DNA of 64,000 nucleotides from Paenibacillus solani (lineage in GTDB: Bacteria; Bacillota; Bacilli; Paenibacillales; Paenibacillaceae), in NCBI RefSeq assembly GCF_001277345.1, contig NZ_LIUT01000001.1, positions 1,275,683 through 1,339,682 of the forward strand. The letters run 5' to 3'. The notes under the pieces were generated by a model that saw only the letters and a program-made list of their open reading frames with translations, was not told where the DNA came from and did no database searches. Both the position numbers and the translations under genes were made by a program. Every line of letters starts with the position of its first letter. Within the stretch, counting starts at the first letter, position 1. This document shows positions 17,821 to 27,050 of this stretch, in pieces.

Positions 17821-19170
17821 ATGTACAGACGAATAAGCGCTATACTGTTTCCTCTGGCGACCATTTTATTGGTCGGAGCTCTGGTGTGGGGATATCAAGA
17901 GAATAAAGAAAAAAACGCGATATTGATTAATGCGGAGAACCAATACCAGCGGGCGTTTCATAACTTGTCGTATAATATGGACAGAATTCATGCAGAGCTT
18001 GGCAATACGCTTGCTGTAAGCTCTACCTCTCAGGGGATGCACCGGAAAGGCTTGATGAATGTATGGCGACTGACCAGCAATGCGCAGAACGAGATCAGCC
18101 AGCTGCCGCTGACGCTGCTGCCTTTTAACAAAACGGAGGAATTCCTCTCTCGCATCTCCAACTTTGCTTATAAAGCTGGCGTGCGTGATTTGACGAAAGA
18201 GCCGCTCAGTGAGAATGAGGTCAAAACGCTAAAAACGTTGTATACCAACTCGGGAGAGATAACAAAGGATTTACAGCAAGTGCAGCATAAGGTCATCACG
18301 AACAGCTTACGATGGATGGACGTAGAGACGGCCCTGGCTACGAACAGTATAGAGGATAACTCGATTATTGACGGGTTCAAAACAGTTGATAAAAAGGTGG
18401 AGGCCTATCCTGAGCTAGATTGGGGTCCATCCGTTAGCAGTATTTATAACAAACGCTCCGTGAAACAATTGGCAGGCATGCCGATTACGGAGGAGGACGT
18501 AAAACGAAAAGCACTGAAGTTTGCCGATGCCGGCGATAATGCCAGAGTGCAAATAACGAAGAACGGGAAGGGAACGGACTGGGTATCCTTCACTGCAAAA
18601 GTGAAACATCCGAAGGGCTATATGATCAGTATGGACTTTACTGAAAAAGGCGGCCAAATCATTTCATACACGAATGAACGGAATGTTGGTGCGAAGCGGG
18701 TATCCGTTCAAGACGCTATCGAACGTGCTCAGCAATTCTTGGAGAAGAAGGGGTATCCCGACATGACCGCCGTCTCTGCGGATCCATATGATAATCTCGC
18801 TAACTTCTCATTTGTACGTGAAGAGGATGGTGTCCTGATATATCCTGAAAAAATCACCGTTCGTTCGGCTATGGATAACGGGGATGTCATCGGGTTCCAG
18901 GCCAGCGACTTTGTTTATGAGCATCAGATTAAGCGCGAGATTCCACAGCCTTCCATCAGCCTCGCCGAAGCGAAAAAGGTGCTGAATCCAGACTTTAAGG
19001 TGCTCTACCACCGGAAAGCCATCATTAAAAATGATCGTTCCGAGGATGTGCTGTGCTACGAATTCGGCGGACGCATCAACGGATCCCAGTACCGAATTTA
19101 CATTAACTCGGATACCGGGCTTGAGGAAACGGTCGAGGTTGTGAAGGATGCACAAGCTGGAGTTAGATAA
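17821..19170 (+). CDS. ypeB: Germination protein YpeB
   Basis: 449 residues. An N-terminal membrane/signal segment (about 5-24) is followed by a helical domain and repeated PepSY-like modules in the C-terminal half (for example EEDVKRKALKFADAG, VQDAIERAQQFLEKKGY, SLAEAKKVLNPDFKVL). In Bacillus YpeB is exported with, and stabilises, the cortex-lytic enzyme SleB, whose gene normally sits just upstream. Here sleB is absent from that place, so the partner must be elsewhere or missing. Confidence 0.9.
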   Translation: MYRRISAILFPLATILLVGALVWGYQENKEKNAILINAENQYQRAFHNLSYNMDRIHAELGNTLAVSSTSQGMHRKGLMNVWRLTSNAQNEISQLPLTLLPFNKTEEFLSRISNFAYKAGVRDLTKEPLSENEVKTLKTLYTNSGEITKDLQQVQHKVITNSLRWMDVETALATNSIEDNSIIDGFKTVDKKVEAYPELDWGPSVSSIYNKRSVKQLAGMPITEEDVKRKALKFADAGDNARVQITKNGKGTDWVSFTAKVKHPKGYMISMDFTEKGGQIISYTNERNVGAKRVSVQDAIERAQQFLEKKGYPDMTAVSADPYDNLANFSFVREEDGVLIYPEKITVRSAMDNGDVIGFQASDFVYEHQIKREIPQPSISLAEAKKVLNPDFKVLYHRKAIIKNDRSEDVLCYEFGGRINGSQYRIYINSDTGLEETVEVVKDAQAGVR

Positions 19171-19190
19171 CTTTTATAACGAGTATGCGA

Positions 19191-19221
19191 GCCGATTAAG
19201 GAAATCCTTAATCGGCTTTTT
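19191..19221 (+). terminator. Terminator after ypeB
   Basis: Perfect 12-bp stem GCCGATTAAGGA / TCCTTAATCGGC with a 2-base gap, followed by TTTTT. Confidence 0.9.
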
Positions 19222-19316
19222 CTGTCGAAGTCGGCATGTGCTTGAAGATTTTTCCCCATGGAGCCAGGCAAGCCGTGATATAATGAAACATATTGATTAT
19301 GATGAAGTAGTGGTGG

Positions 19317-19979
19317 GTGAGAGTATTGTATCCAAAGATCAACGATGTCCTCTATATCCAGCTGGATACGGGTGATGAAAAAGAAGCTAATATTGTGTAT
19401 AAATCCCGTATTTCCGACATGGATGACGAATCGATGTATATGGAGGTACCGCTTCAGGAAGGAACCGGCAGATTAAAGAGACTGTTTATCGGAGATGAGC
19501 TTTCCGCTTATTTTTTGACAGAAGGCGGCGTAAAGAATTATTTCAATTCATATGTCCTAAGCCATCACGAGGATGTAATACGCCTGGTCCGCATCAAAAA
19601 ACCGGAACCTGATCAGATCACAAAAGTGCAAAGGAGAAGCTTCCTGAGAGTGCAGGCTGAGCTCGAAGTTGCAGTTACAGCCAAAGACGGTACACAGTTC
19701 TTAACGAAGTCGGAGGATGTCGGCGGAGGTGGCATATCTTTCTACGTGAATCCGGAACAACGGATTAAGGAAGGTAGCGTATTGCATTGCTGGATACTCG
19801 TCCCTTATAAGAATGGATCGGTAGAGCATGTCCCTTTTGAAGGTGAAGTTGTCAGAATCAAAGAACTGCCTACGAACCGAAGCATCGCCATGTTGAAATT
19901 TAAACAGATTGTAGATATGGAACGGCAGAAGCTGATTCGTTATTGTTTTGAGAGACAATTTGATTTTCGTAATCGTTAA
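19317..19979 (+). CDS. ypfA: PilZ-domain flagellar brake protein (YpfA/YcgR-like)
   Basis: 220 residues: an N-terminal YcgR_2-type barrel (LYPKINDVLYIQLDTG) and a C-terminal PilZ domain with the c-di-GMP signature RRSFLRV and a following DVGGGGISF (D-x-S/G-x-x-G type). In B. subtilis this protein binds c-di-GMP and inhibits motility. The GTG at 19317 is used; a TTG nine bases on is also possible. Located between ypeB and cmk as in Bacillus. Confidence 0.88.
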   Translation: MRVLYPKINDVLYIQLDTGDEKEANIVYKSRISDMDDESMYMEVPLQEGTGRLKRLFIGDELSAYFLTEGGVKNYFNSYVLSHHEDVIRLVRIKKPEPDQITKVQRRSFLRVQAELEVAVTAKDGTQFLTKSEDVGGGGISFYVNPEQRIKEGSVLHCWILVPYKNGSVEHVPFEGEVVRIKELPTNRSIAMLKFKQIVDMERQKLIRYCFERQFDFRNR

Positions 19980-20042
19980 TGAATAATCGAATCGATATGG
20001 TGGCATACTAGCGGAAATTTCATGCTGGAAGGAATATCTGCC

Positions 20043-20330
20043 ATGTCGAATACATGCAATGAACAAGATCATATGACCGGGACGAAGAATGTCGATTGGA
20101 CAGCAGAGGAGCAGGGACAAGCACTCGATGAGCGGTATGGCAAGGTGCTTCTGAGGCTGCTGATCGGACTGATACTTGCCCTGATTGTAATCCAGCTGCT
20201 GCTCCATTACGAGCCCAGCAGGCTCTATATTTCACCCGTTCAGCAAATGGAAGGAATTCCTGTTAACGAGCCACATGTAAACGATTGGATGTGTGGAAAC
20301 ACCCCTTCTCTTTTGCATCACTCTAGCTAG
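20043..20330 (+). CDS. YpfB-like single-pass membrane protein
   Basis: About 95 residues from the ATG at 20043. A charged N-terminus precedes one membrane helix (LLRLLIGLILALIVIQLLLHYEP) and the tail LYISPVQQMEGIPV, the pattern of YpfB proteins that sit between ypfA and cmk in Bacillus. The last 25 residues look unconserved. Function unknown. Confidence 0.6.
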   Translation: MSNTCNEQDHMTGTKNVDWTAEEQGQALDERYGKVLLRLLIGLILALIVIQLLLHYEPSRLYISPVQQMEGIPVNEPHVNDWMCGNTPSLLHHSS

Positions 20331-20350
20331 TGTGGTATAATTTTCACGTC

Positions 20351-20372
20351 GCAGGCGGGCGCCTGCTTTTTT
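20351..20372 (+). terminator. Terminator before cmk
   Basis: GCAGGC-GGGC-GCCTGC followed by six T residues. Confidence 0.85.
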
Positions 20373-20505
20373 ATTGAAATATGAAGATTGTGTCGGAATA
20401 TCCCTCACTTTCTTAATATTTTTGCTAAGTAACGGTGGTCTCCATCCTTTTTGGGTGGCAAGCTCTTTGATTTTGAAGGTTCATGTTTGAGGGAGGAATG
20501 CCCCG

Positions 20506-21186
20506 TTGGTTATGCAGGGGACAGGTTATCGCGACAACATTAATATTGCCATTGACGGCCCGGCCGGCGCAGGTAAAAGCACAGTGGCACGTATGGTAGC
20601 CGGCAGGCTCCAATACATCTACGTGGATACCGGAGCCATGTATAGGGCAGTCACCTGGTTTATGTTGAACCAAGGGATTTCTGCAGAAGATTCCGAAAAA
20701 GTGCTTCAACATGCCCAAAACATGGTGATTGAATTAAAACCGCATGAAAATGGCCAGATGGTTTGGCTTAACGGCGAGGATGTTACCCCCTATATTCGTT
20801 CCCAGCAGGTGAGTGCAGAAGTGTCGAAGTATGCGCGAATCGAAGGATTACGAACACAACTTGTCCATTTGCAGCAGCAAATGGCCCTGGAGAAGGGCGT
20901 TGTGATGGATGGACGTGACATCGGAACTACGGTTTTACCGGATGCCGAGGTAAAAATTTTCATGACGGCCAGTGTCAAGGAACGCGCGCTTCGCCGTTTC
21001 AATGAGTTGAGTGATGAAGGCATAACGCTGGAACAACTGGAAAAAGATATCGCAGAACGTGACAGGCTTGACCAGGAACGTGAAGTGTCGCCGCTCCGAT
21101 GTGCTGAAGACGCCATCATTCTCGACACGACACATATGGATATCAACCAAGTTGTGGAGGCAATCCTTTCATACTGCAAAACTTAA
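20506..21186 (+). CDS. cmk: Cytidylate kinase
   Basis: 226 residues. P-loop GPAGAGKST, the CMP-binding region (YVDTGAMYRAVT), VMDGRDIGTTVLPDA and a lid with RxxxxSPLR-like EREVSPLRCAEDAI. It phosphorylates CMP and dCMP. TTG at 20506 is used since GGGAGGA lies 8 bases upstream; ATG at 20512 is the alternative. plsC follows closely. Confidence 0.95.
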   Translation: MVMQGTGYRDNINIAIDGPAGAGKSTVARMVAGRLQYIYVDTGAMYRAVTWFMLNQGISAEDSEKVLQHAQNMVIELKPHENGQMVWLNGEDVTPYIRSQQVSAEVSKYARIEGLRTQLVHLQQQMALEKGVVMDGRDIGTTVLPDAEVKIFMTASVKERALRRFNELSDEGITLEQLEKDIAERDRLDQEREVSPLRCAEDAIILDTTHMDINQVVEAILSYCKT

Positions 21187-21207
21187 TTGGGATGGAGAGA
21201 AAAGAAC

Positions 21208-21798
21208 ATGATTTATGTTTTTTGCAGAGCGGTGGTCCGCGGTTTGTTCGCTATTCTCTACAGATTCGAATCTGTCGGCGTACATAACATACCTTCTGAA
21301 GGCGGCGTGCTGATCTGTAGCAATCATATTAGCATAAGAGATCCGATATCTGTCGGAATTCACGTCAAACGCCAGGTTAAATTCATGGCAAAAGCTGAAT
21401 TGTTCAAGATTCCGGTGTTCGGATGGCTGGTTCATCAGCTTGGAGCTTTTCCGGTTAAGCGCGGTGGAGTTAGTAAAGAGTCCATCAAGACGGCTCTTAC
21501 GATTCTGCGTTCTGGCGAGATTATGGGAATCTTCCCTGAGGGTACCCGCAACTCCGATGCGACGGCTGCCAAGCGGGGAGCAGCAAGCTTTGCACTTCGC
21601 AGTGGAGCAACCGTTATTCCGGCTGCAATTATTGGGGATTATAAACCGTTCCGAAAAGTGAAGATTATCTATGGGGCTCCTGTAGATTTATCCCGCTTCG
21701 AAGGCGAAAAGTCACCAGAAGCACTCGATGCCGCAACCGAAATCATTATGAGCAAAATTCACGAAATGCGAGCAAGCGGCAAACCAACCGTGAACTGA
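21208..21798 (+). CDS. plsC: 1-acyl-sn-glycerol-3-phosphate acyltransferase
   Basis: About 196 residues from the ATG at 21208 (GGAGAG 8 bases before). The acyltransferase motifs are clear: SNHISIRDP (catalytic HxxxxD), a hydrophobic block with GAFPVKRGG, FPEGTRN and VIPAAI. It adds the second acyl chain to lysophosphatidate at the membrane. The order cmk-plsC-rpsA is common in Bacillales. Confidence 0.92.
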   Translation: MIYVFCRAVVRGLFAILYRFESVGVHNIPSEGGVLICSNHISIRDPISVGIHVKRQVKFMAKAELFKIPVFGWLVHQLGAFPVKRGGVSKESIKTALTILRSGEIMGIFPEGTRNSDATAAKRGAASFALRSGATVIPAAIIGDYKPFRKVKIIYGAPVDLSRFEGEKSPEALDAATEIIMSKIHEMRASGKPTVN

Positions 21799-21919
21799 AT
21801 TTATGCACTTCATGCATAAAAACCATGGGAAGTTTGGAAAGATACTACAGCAATTATGTTTTGAACTTCGCCTATGCGAGTTTAAATAAATGGGGTTTGA
21901 ATTGAGGAGGTTATTTGAC

Positions 21920-23137
21920 ATGTCGGAAGAAACAAGAAACGAAGAGGCTGTTGAGAATCAAGAACAGCTCGACCAAATCGTATCCTTGAAAAAAGGGGAC
22001 ACCGTGAAAGGGACGATCGTCAAACTGGAGGACAACCAAGCTTATGTAAGCATTGGATATAAATATGACGGCGTAATTCCTGTTCGCGAACTGTCTTCAG
22101 TACAACTTGATAATGCTTCTGAGGCGGTTCAGGTTGGCCAAGAAGTAGAATGCAAAGTTGTAAGCATCAATGATGACAAAGAGAACCTGGTATTGTCCAA
22201 ACGCGCCATCGATACCGAGAACTCGTGGGAAGAGCTTGAGAAGCATTTTGCAGATCAGGACGTCTTCGAAGTAACGGTAGCTGATGTAGTAAAAGGCGGG
22301 CTTGTAGCTGATGTAGGTGCTCGCGGATTTATTCCTGCATCCATGGTAGAACGTCATTTTGTTGAAGATTTCAGCGACTATAAAGGCCGCACACTTCGCG
22401 TAAAAGTGAAAGAACTGGACCGCGAGAACAACAAAGTGATTCTCTCCCAGAAAGATGTTCTGGAAGAAGAGTTTGAAGCGAACAAACAAAAAGTAATGTC
22501 CGAGCTTCAAGAAGGCCAAGTACTGGAAGGTACAGTACAACGTCTTACACAATTCGGCGCATTCGTTGACGTAGGCGGTGTAGACGGTCTCGTACACGTA
22601 TCTGAGATTGCTTGGAGCCATGTTGACAAACCAGCGGACGTACTGTCCGAAGGCGATCAAGTGCGTGTGAAGGTATTGAAAGTAGATCCTGAAAAAGGAA
22701 AAATCAGCCTCAGTATCAAAGCTGCTGCTCCGGGTCCTTGGGAAACGGCTGGCGAGCAATTCAAAACAGGCGACATCGTAACAGGTGTGGTTAAACGTCT
22801 GGTTAACTTTGGTGCTTTTGTTGAGCTTGCTCCAGGCGTGGAAGGTTTGGTTCATATTTCCCAAATCTCTCACAAGCATATCGGAACTCCGCAGGAAGTA
22901 TTGAAGGAAGGCCAGGAAGTTCAGGTTAAAGTGCTGGATATCAACACTTCCGAGCAGCGTGTAAGCCTGAGCATTAAAGAAACAGAAGAAGCGCCGGCTC
23001 AAGCTCCGCGTGCTGAAAAACCGTCCAAAGGTCCTAAGATCGACCTGAAAGACAACCCGAACGTTTCTTTGAGCAATCAAGGCATGAGCGTGACGCTTGG
23101 AGAGCGCTTCGGCGATAAGCTGAGCAAATTCAAGTAA
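21920..23137 (+). CDS. rpsA: Ribosomal protein S1 homologue (YpfD-like, four S1 domains)
   Basis: 405 residues from the ATG at 21920 (GAGGAGG upstream). Four S1 RNA-binding repeats follow one another: KKGDTVKGTIVKLEDNQAYVSIGYKYDGVIP, FEVTVADVVKGGLVADVGARGFIP, GQVLEGTVQRLTQFGAFVDVG and GDIVTGVVKRLVNFGAFVELAPGVEG. Gram-positive S1 homologues are shorter than the six-domain E. coli protein, and their ribosome role is less certain. A strong terminator follows. Confidence 0.92.
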   Translation: MSEETRNEEAVENQEQLDQIVSLKKGDTVKGTIVKLEDNQAYVSIGYKYDGVIPVRELSSVQLDNASEAVQVGQEVECKVVSINDDKENLVLSKRAIDTENSWEELEKHFADQDVFEVTVADVVKGGLVADVGARGFIPASMVERHFVEDFSDYKGRTLRVKVKELDRENNKVILSQKDVLEEEFEANKQKVMSELQEGQVLEGTVQRLTQFGAFVDVGGVDGLVHVSEIAWSHVDKPADVLSEGDQVRVKVLKVDPEKGKISLSIKAAAPGPWETAGEQFKTGDIVTGVVKRLVNFGAFVELAPGVEGLVHISQISHKHIGTPQEVLKEGQEVQVKVLDINTSEQRVSLSIKETEEAPAQAPRAEKPSKGPKIDLKDNPNVSLSNQGMSVTLGERFGDKLSKFK

Positions 23138-23184
23138 GCCCGGGAACAGTTTTGTTCGGTCTATCGACCTATCATAACGAAGTT

Positions 23185-23222
23185 GGCGAACCCAGAGATC
23201 TGGGTTCGCCATTTGTTTTTTT
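23185..23222 (+). terminator. Terminator after rpsA
   Basis: Perfect 10-bp stem GGCGAACCCA / TGGGTTCGCC, followed by a T-rich tract with seven T in a row. Confidence 0.9.
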
Positions 23223-23294
23223 AGAGGACGAATCGTAGCGGATGTTGTAACATGGGGTGGAGCATAATAGAAATAAGAATGAAAGGTTAGCCAA

Positions 23295-23322
23295 TTGTAA
23301 CGTTTTTTGCTATGATGATAAT
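23295..23322 (+). promoter_or_regulatory. Likely promoter of der
   Basis: TTGTAA, 16-base spacer, GATAAT, 26 bases before the der start codon. Confidence 0.5.
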
Positions 23323-23348
23323 CGTAAGAATTGACAGGAGGAGTGACT

Positions 23349-24671
23349 ATGGCAAGACCCGTAGTGGCTATTGTTGGACGGCCGAACGTCGGTAAATCCA
23401 CCATATTTAACCGATTGATAGGCGACAGATTGGCCATCGTTGAAGATAAACCGGGTATTACCCGTGACCGAATTTATGGAAATGCCGAATGGAACGGCAA
23501 AGCGTTCAGCGTCATCGATACCGGAGGTATCGAAATTGATGGCGACGACATGATACTAAAATCCATACGCATGCAGGCCGAACTTGCCATTGAAGAGGCG
23601 GATGTCATCGTATTTATGTGCGATGCAAAGACAGGGGTTACCCAGTCGGATGAAGAAGTTGCACAGATACTGTTCCGTTCGGGCAAACCCGTCATCCTAA
23701 GCGTGAATAAAGTTGATAATTTGAAACGTGCTGACGATATTTACGAGTTTTATTCCCTCGGGTTTGGTGACCCTGTTGGAATATCGGGCAGCCACGGCAC
23801 TGGAATCGGTGATCTGCTGGATGTGGTGGTAGAGAACTTGCCAGAACTGGAAGAAGATGAGTATGACGAGGACGTTATTCGAGTTGCCCTGATCGGCCGA
23901 CCGAATGTTGGCAAATCCTCGCTGGTTAATGCTATTTTGGGAGAAGAACGCGTCATCGTCAGCGATGTTGCAGGCACGACCCGCGATGCGATTGATACAC
24001 CTTTCGAGAAGGACGGGCAGCGCTATGTGCTCATCGATACGGCGGGTATGCGTAAACGCGGTAAAGTTTATGAGACGACGGAGAAATACAGCGTTATGCG
24101 AGCCATGCGAGCGATTGAGCGCGCGGATGTCGTTCTTGTGCTCATTAATGGGGAAGAAGGGATCATTGAGCAGGACAAGCATATTGCGGGCTATGCTTAT
24201 GAAGCAGGTAAGGCCTCCTTATTTGTCGTGAACAAATGGGATATGGTTGAGAAAGACGATAAGACAATGCAGCAGTTCGAGAAGAAGATACGGGATCATT
24301 TCCTGTTCATGACTTATGCACCTGTTGTGTTCCTATCCGCTAAAACCAAGCAGCGCCTGCAAAAGCTGCTCCCTGTGGTTAAGCACGTGGCGGATCAGCA
24401 CTCCTTGCGTGTGCAGACACATTTGCTTAACGACGTGATATCCGACGCGGTCGCGATTAACCCGCCTCCGACGGATAAGGGAAGAAGATTGCGTATCAAT
24501 TACTCCACGCAGGTTGCGGTCAAGCCGCCGACCATGGTTGTGTTTGTCAACGATCCGGAATTGATGCACTTCTCATATGAACGTTATCTTGAGAATAAGA
24601 TTCGGGCCGCGTTTGACTTTGAAGGTACACCCATCAGGATATTTACTCGAAGAAAGTCTGATGAGAGTTAG
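23349..24671 (+). CDS. der: Ribosome biogenesis GTPase Der (EngA)
   Basis: 440 residues from the ATG at 23349 (ACAGGAGG upstream). Two tandem GTPase domains, each with G1 ([18 protein letters not shown]), G3 (DTGG, DTAG) and G4 (NKVD, NKWD), separated by an acidic linker, then a C-terminal KH-like domain. It acts in 50S subunit assembly. Followed 11 bases later by plsY. Confidence 0.96.
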   Translation: MARPVVAIVGRPNVGKSTIFNRLIGDRLAIVEDKPGITRDRIYGNAEWNGKAFSVIDTGGIEIDGDDMILKSIRMQAELAIEEADVIVFMCDAKTGVTQSDEEVAQILFRSGKPVILSVNKVDNLKRADDIYEFYSLGFGDPVGISGSHGTGIGDLLDVVVENLPELEEDEYDEDVIRVALIGRPNVGKSSLVNAILGEERVIVSDVAGTTRDAIDTPFEKDGQRYVLIDTAGMRKRGKVYETTEKYSVMRAMRAIERADVVLVLINGEEGIIEQDKHIAGYAYEAGKASLFVVNKWDMVEKDDKTMQQFEKKIRDHFLFMTYAPVVFLSAKTKQRLQKLLPVVKHVADQHSLRVQTHLLNDVISDAVAINPPPTDKGRRLRINYSTQVAVKPPTMVVFVNDPELMHFSYERYLENKIRAAFDFEGTPIRIFTRRKSDES

Positions 24672-24682
24672 GGGAGAATAGT

Positions 24683-25309
24683 TTGTTTCTAGAAATCGTA
24701 GCGATCGTAGTGTGTTATTTACTTGGTTCGGTAAGCTTTAGCGTACTGCTTGCCAAAATCCTGAAAGGGATTGACATTCGTCAGCATGGCAGCGGTAACG
24801 CCGGGGCAACGAATACCCTTCGAGTCCTTGGAAAGGGACCTGCCATTCTCGTATTGGCTTTGGATGTTATTAAGGGCATCGCTGCGGTTTGGATCGGACG
24901 ATGGCTCGGCGGAGATAATGCGTGGCTTCCCGGATTATGCGGCATAGCGGCTATTATCGGTCATAACTGGCCGATATACTTCCGCTTTCGGGGAGGTAAG
25001 GGAATTGCAACCGCCATTGGGGTGCTTGCTACGCTATGCTTTATTCCAGCGTTGATCGCTGGGATTATTGCCATCTTATCTATCGTACTTACTCGATATG
25101 TATCTCTTGGTTCCCTTATATTTGTAATACTTACACCTATTTTTCTATTGATTGCAGGATATCCCTGGCCAATCTTTTGGACGAGCTTGATCATTTGCTT
25201 ATTCGCCATCTGGAGGCATCGCTCAAACATCGTGAAGCTGGTAGAGGGCCGTGAAAATAAGCTGGGTTCTGGAAAAGGAAAGGACAAAGGAGGGAAGCGA
25301 GTTGTCTGA
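24683..25309 (+). CDS. plsY: Glycerol-3-phosphate acyltransferase PlsY
   Basis: 208 residues, TTG start. Several membrane helices with the three PlsY motifs: GSGNAGATNTLR, HNWPIYFRFRGGKGIAT and the later loop before the basic tail. It uses acyl-phosphate to acylate glycerol-3-phosphate, supplying substrate to PlsC. Its 3' end overlaps gpsA by 8 bases, linking it to the enzyme that makes its substrate. Confidence 0.94.
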   Translation: MFLEIVAIVVCYLLGSVSFSVLLAKILKGIDIRQHGSGNAGATNTLRVLGKGPAILVLALDVIKGIAAVWIGRWLGGDNAWLPGLCGIAAIIGHNWPIYFRFRGGKGIATAIGVLATLCFIPALIAGIIAILSIVLTRYVSLGSLIFVILTPIFLLIAGYPWPIFWTSLIICLFAIWRHRSNIVKLVEGRENKLGSGKGKDKGGKRVV

Positions 25310-26342
25310 CAAAGTCGCTGTGTTGGTAGCAGGGAGTTGGGGAACCGCTTTGGCAAGTGTTCTAGCGTCGAATAATCTGGATGTCGTAGTCTGGACAAGA
25401 ACGGAGGAACAGGCTCGCGAAATTAACGAGTCTCATACCAACAACCGTTATTTGCCCGGCGTGGAACTCTCCCCGAAGATTCGAGCTACAACGGATATGG
25501 AAGAAGCGGTCTCTTCCGCTACTGCCGTTGTCATCGTTGCGCCTTCGTCCGCGATGCGGGAGGTTACAGGGCAACTGAAGCAGTATTGGAACAAAGATAT
25601 GCTCGTTATTCACGCAACCAAAGGATTTGAGACGGAATCCTTAAAGCGAATGTCCAGCGTTATCGCTGAAGAGCTGGGCTGCGAGGAAGGGCATATCGTG
25701 GTATTGTCAGGACCGAGCCATGCGGAGGAAGTGGTCAGACGTTGTCCAACCACGGTCGTTGTGGCTTCATTGGACGCCAACGCGGCCGCAGCTGCTCAGG
25801 ATTTGTTCATGAACGCCTATTTCAGAGTCTATACAAATCGGGATATGATTGGCGTAGAACTGGCCGGTGCGTTGAAGAATATCATCGCGCTGGGAGCAGG
25901 GATGTCTGACGGACTGGGCTTTGGCGATAATGCCAAAGCAGCACTCATTACGAGAGGTTTGGCGGAGATTTTAAGAATCGGCATGGAGATGGGGGCCAAT
26001 CCTCTCACTTTTGCCGGGCTTGCAGGGATCGGAGATCTGGTCGTAACGGCGACAAGCCAGCACAGTCGGAATTGGCGCGCTGGCTCTATGCTCGGCCAAG
26101 GCAAGAAGCTGGACGAGGTGCTAAGTTCTATGGGCATGGTTGTGGAAGGCATACGTACAACTAAAGCAGCACATGCGATCTCAGAAAAGTATGGCGTACA
26201 GATGCCGATAGCTGATCAGCTGTATCATGTATTGTTTAAAGACCGGAATCCACGCATCGCCGTGGAAGCCTTGATGGGCCGCGATCCCAAAACCGAGATG
26301 GAAATGATGCCGCTTGAAACTTGGGAGCAGTGGCACACTTAG
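25302..26342 (+). CDS. gpsA: Glycerol-3-phosphate dehydrogenase [NAD(P)+]
   Basis: 346 residues from TTG at 25302 with AAAGGAGGGA before it. It reduces dihydroxyacetone phosphate to glycerol-3-phosphate. Rossmann start VAVLVAGSWGTALA, VIVAPSSAMREV, the catalytic Lys region GALKNIIALGAG and NAKAALITRGLAEI, and the C-terminal GLAGIGDLVVTATS. In the dinucleotide-binding motif the first Gly of the usual VLGAGSWG is Val here. Confidence 0.95.
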   Translation: MSDKVAVLVAGSWGTALASVLASNNLDVVVWTRTEEQAREINESHTNNRYLPGVELSPKIRATTDMEEAVSSATAVVIVAPSSAMREVTGQLKQYWNKDMLVIHATKGFETESLKRMSSVIAEELGCEEGHIVVLSGPSHAEEVVRRCPTTVVVASLDANAAAAAQDLFMNAYFRVYTNRDMIGVELAGALKNIIALGAGMSDGLGFGDNAKAALITRGLAEILRIGMEMGANPLTFAGLAGIGDLVVTATSQHSRNWRAGSMLGQGKKLDEVLSSMGMVVEGIRTTKAAHAISEKYGVQMPIADQLYHVLFKDRNPRIAVEALMGRDPKTEMEMMPLETWEQWHT

Positions 26343-26405
26343 CTTATTCACCATTCCGATGTTTGACTCATATATTGATGTGAGGATGTCGGAGGAGGGG
26401 TGGAA

Positions 26406-26681
26406 ATGAGCAAAAGCTTTCACAAGGATGTTCTGAATGCGATCAACAAGAAGAGCGGCAAAAAAATTTCTTCAGGGGCTGTCAATAAGCTGGCTAGCAC
26501 GGTTAAACCGTCTACAATGCAAAATGAAGCCCAGCTCCGCCAGCTGATCAAGCAGGTATCGGCGATGGCCAATATACCTGTGAGTGAGGATACGATCCAG
26601 GAGATTGTTGGCGCGGTCAAGAAGAGTGGCATGAATCCGAGCAATATGGAAGCCTTGATGAAAATGATGATGAACAAATAA
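26406..26681 (+). CDS. spoVIF: Sporulation protein SpoVIF
   Basis: 91 residues, ATG at 26406 after GGAGGAGGGG. The pattern matches SpoVIF (YjcC): FHKDVLNAINKKSGKKIS, LRQLIKQVSAMANIPVSEDTIQEIVGAVKK, and a Met-rich end (ALMKMMMNK). SpoVIF acts late in coat assembly under GerE/SigK control in B. subtilis. The place next to gpsA differs from B. subtilis but is in a sporulation-rich region. Confidence 0.82.
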   Translation: MSKSFHKDVLNAINKKSGKKISSGAVNKLASTVKPSTMQNEAQLRQLIKQVSAMANIPVSEDTIQEIVGAVKKSGMNPSNMEALMKMMMNK

Positions 26682-26699
26682 GATAGGGCGATGCAGATC

Positions 26700-26735
26700 A
26701 AAAGCCGTGTCCAGATGGACGACGGCTTTTGTTTT
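26700..26735 (+). terminator. Terminator after spoVIF
   Basis: AAAAGCCGTGTCC pairs with GGACgACGGCTTTT (one bulge), then GTTTT. Confidence 0.85.
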
Positions 26736-26826
26736 ACTCTTTTTGATGCATGCGGGATGAGGCGGAATCATTTTTTGTGATATAATAGGTTGAATAATTT
26801 GATGATAGAATGGAGAGTTTCATGAC

Positions 26827-27006
26827 ATGGATCCGATGCAAAAGATGTGGCTGTCCCTTGTCGCATTATTGATTATGGCGCTGTCCGTTATAGTGGTTAC
26901 ACTTGCGCGGAGCAAAACCAAGGGCTTTCTGCGTGGCACGTTGTCATTCGTGGCCTTTATGATGATGATTTTCGGGTTTATTATTGGACTGGCCTCCATT
27001 ATTTGA
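26827..27006 (+). CDS. DUF2768 membrane protein (YphE-like)
   Basis: 59 residues: MDPMQKMWLS start, two membrane helices (about 8-27 and 39-58) and between them a short basic loop (RSKTKGFLRG). This matches YphE/DUF2768, which lies between gpsA and yphF-spoIVA in B. subtilis. GGAGAG lies before the start. No known function. Confidence 0.75.
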   Translation: MDPMQKMWLSLVALLIMALSVIVVTLARSKTKGFLRGTLSFVAFMMMIFGFIIGLASII

Positions 27007-27050
27007 TATGGAGAGTCCCCATTCAGGAGAAATGGTAGAAGAGGTGCAGC

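Noticed and set aside
22097..23437. Open frame of 446 codons on the minus strand opposite rpsA
   Set aside because: Shadow of the S1 repeats; composition is unlike a protein family, no ribosome site, and the plus-strand gene is certain.
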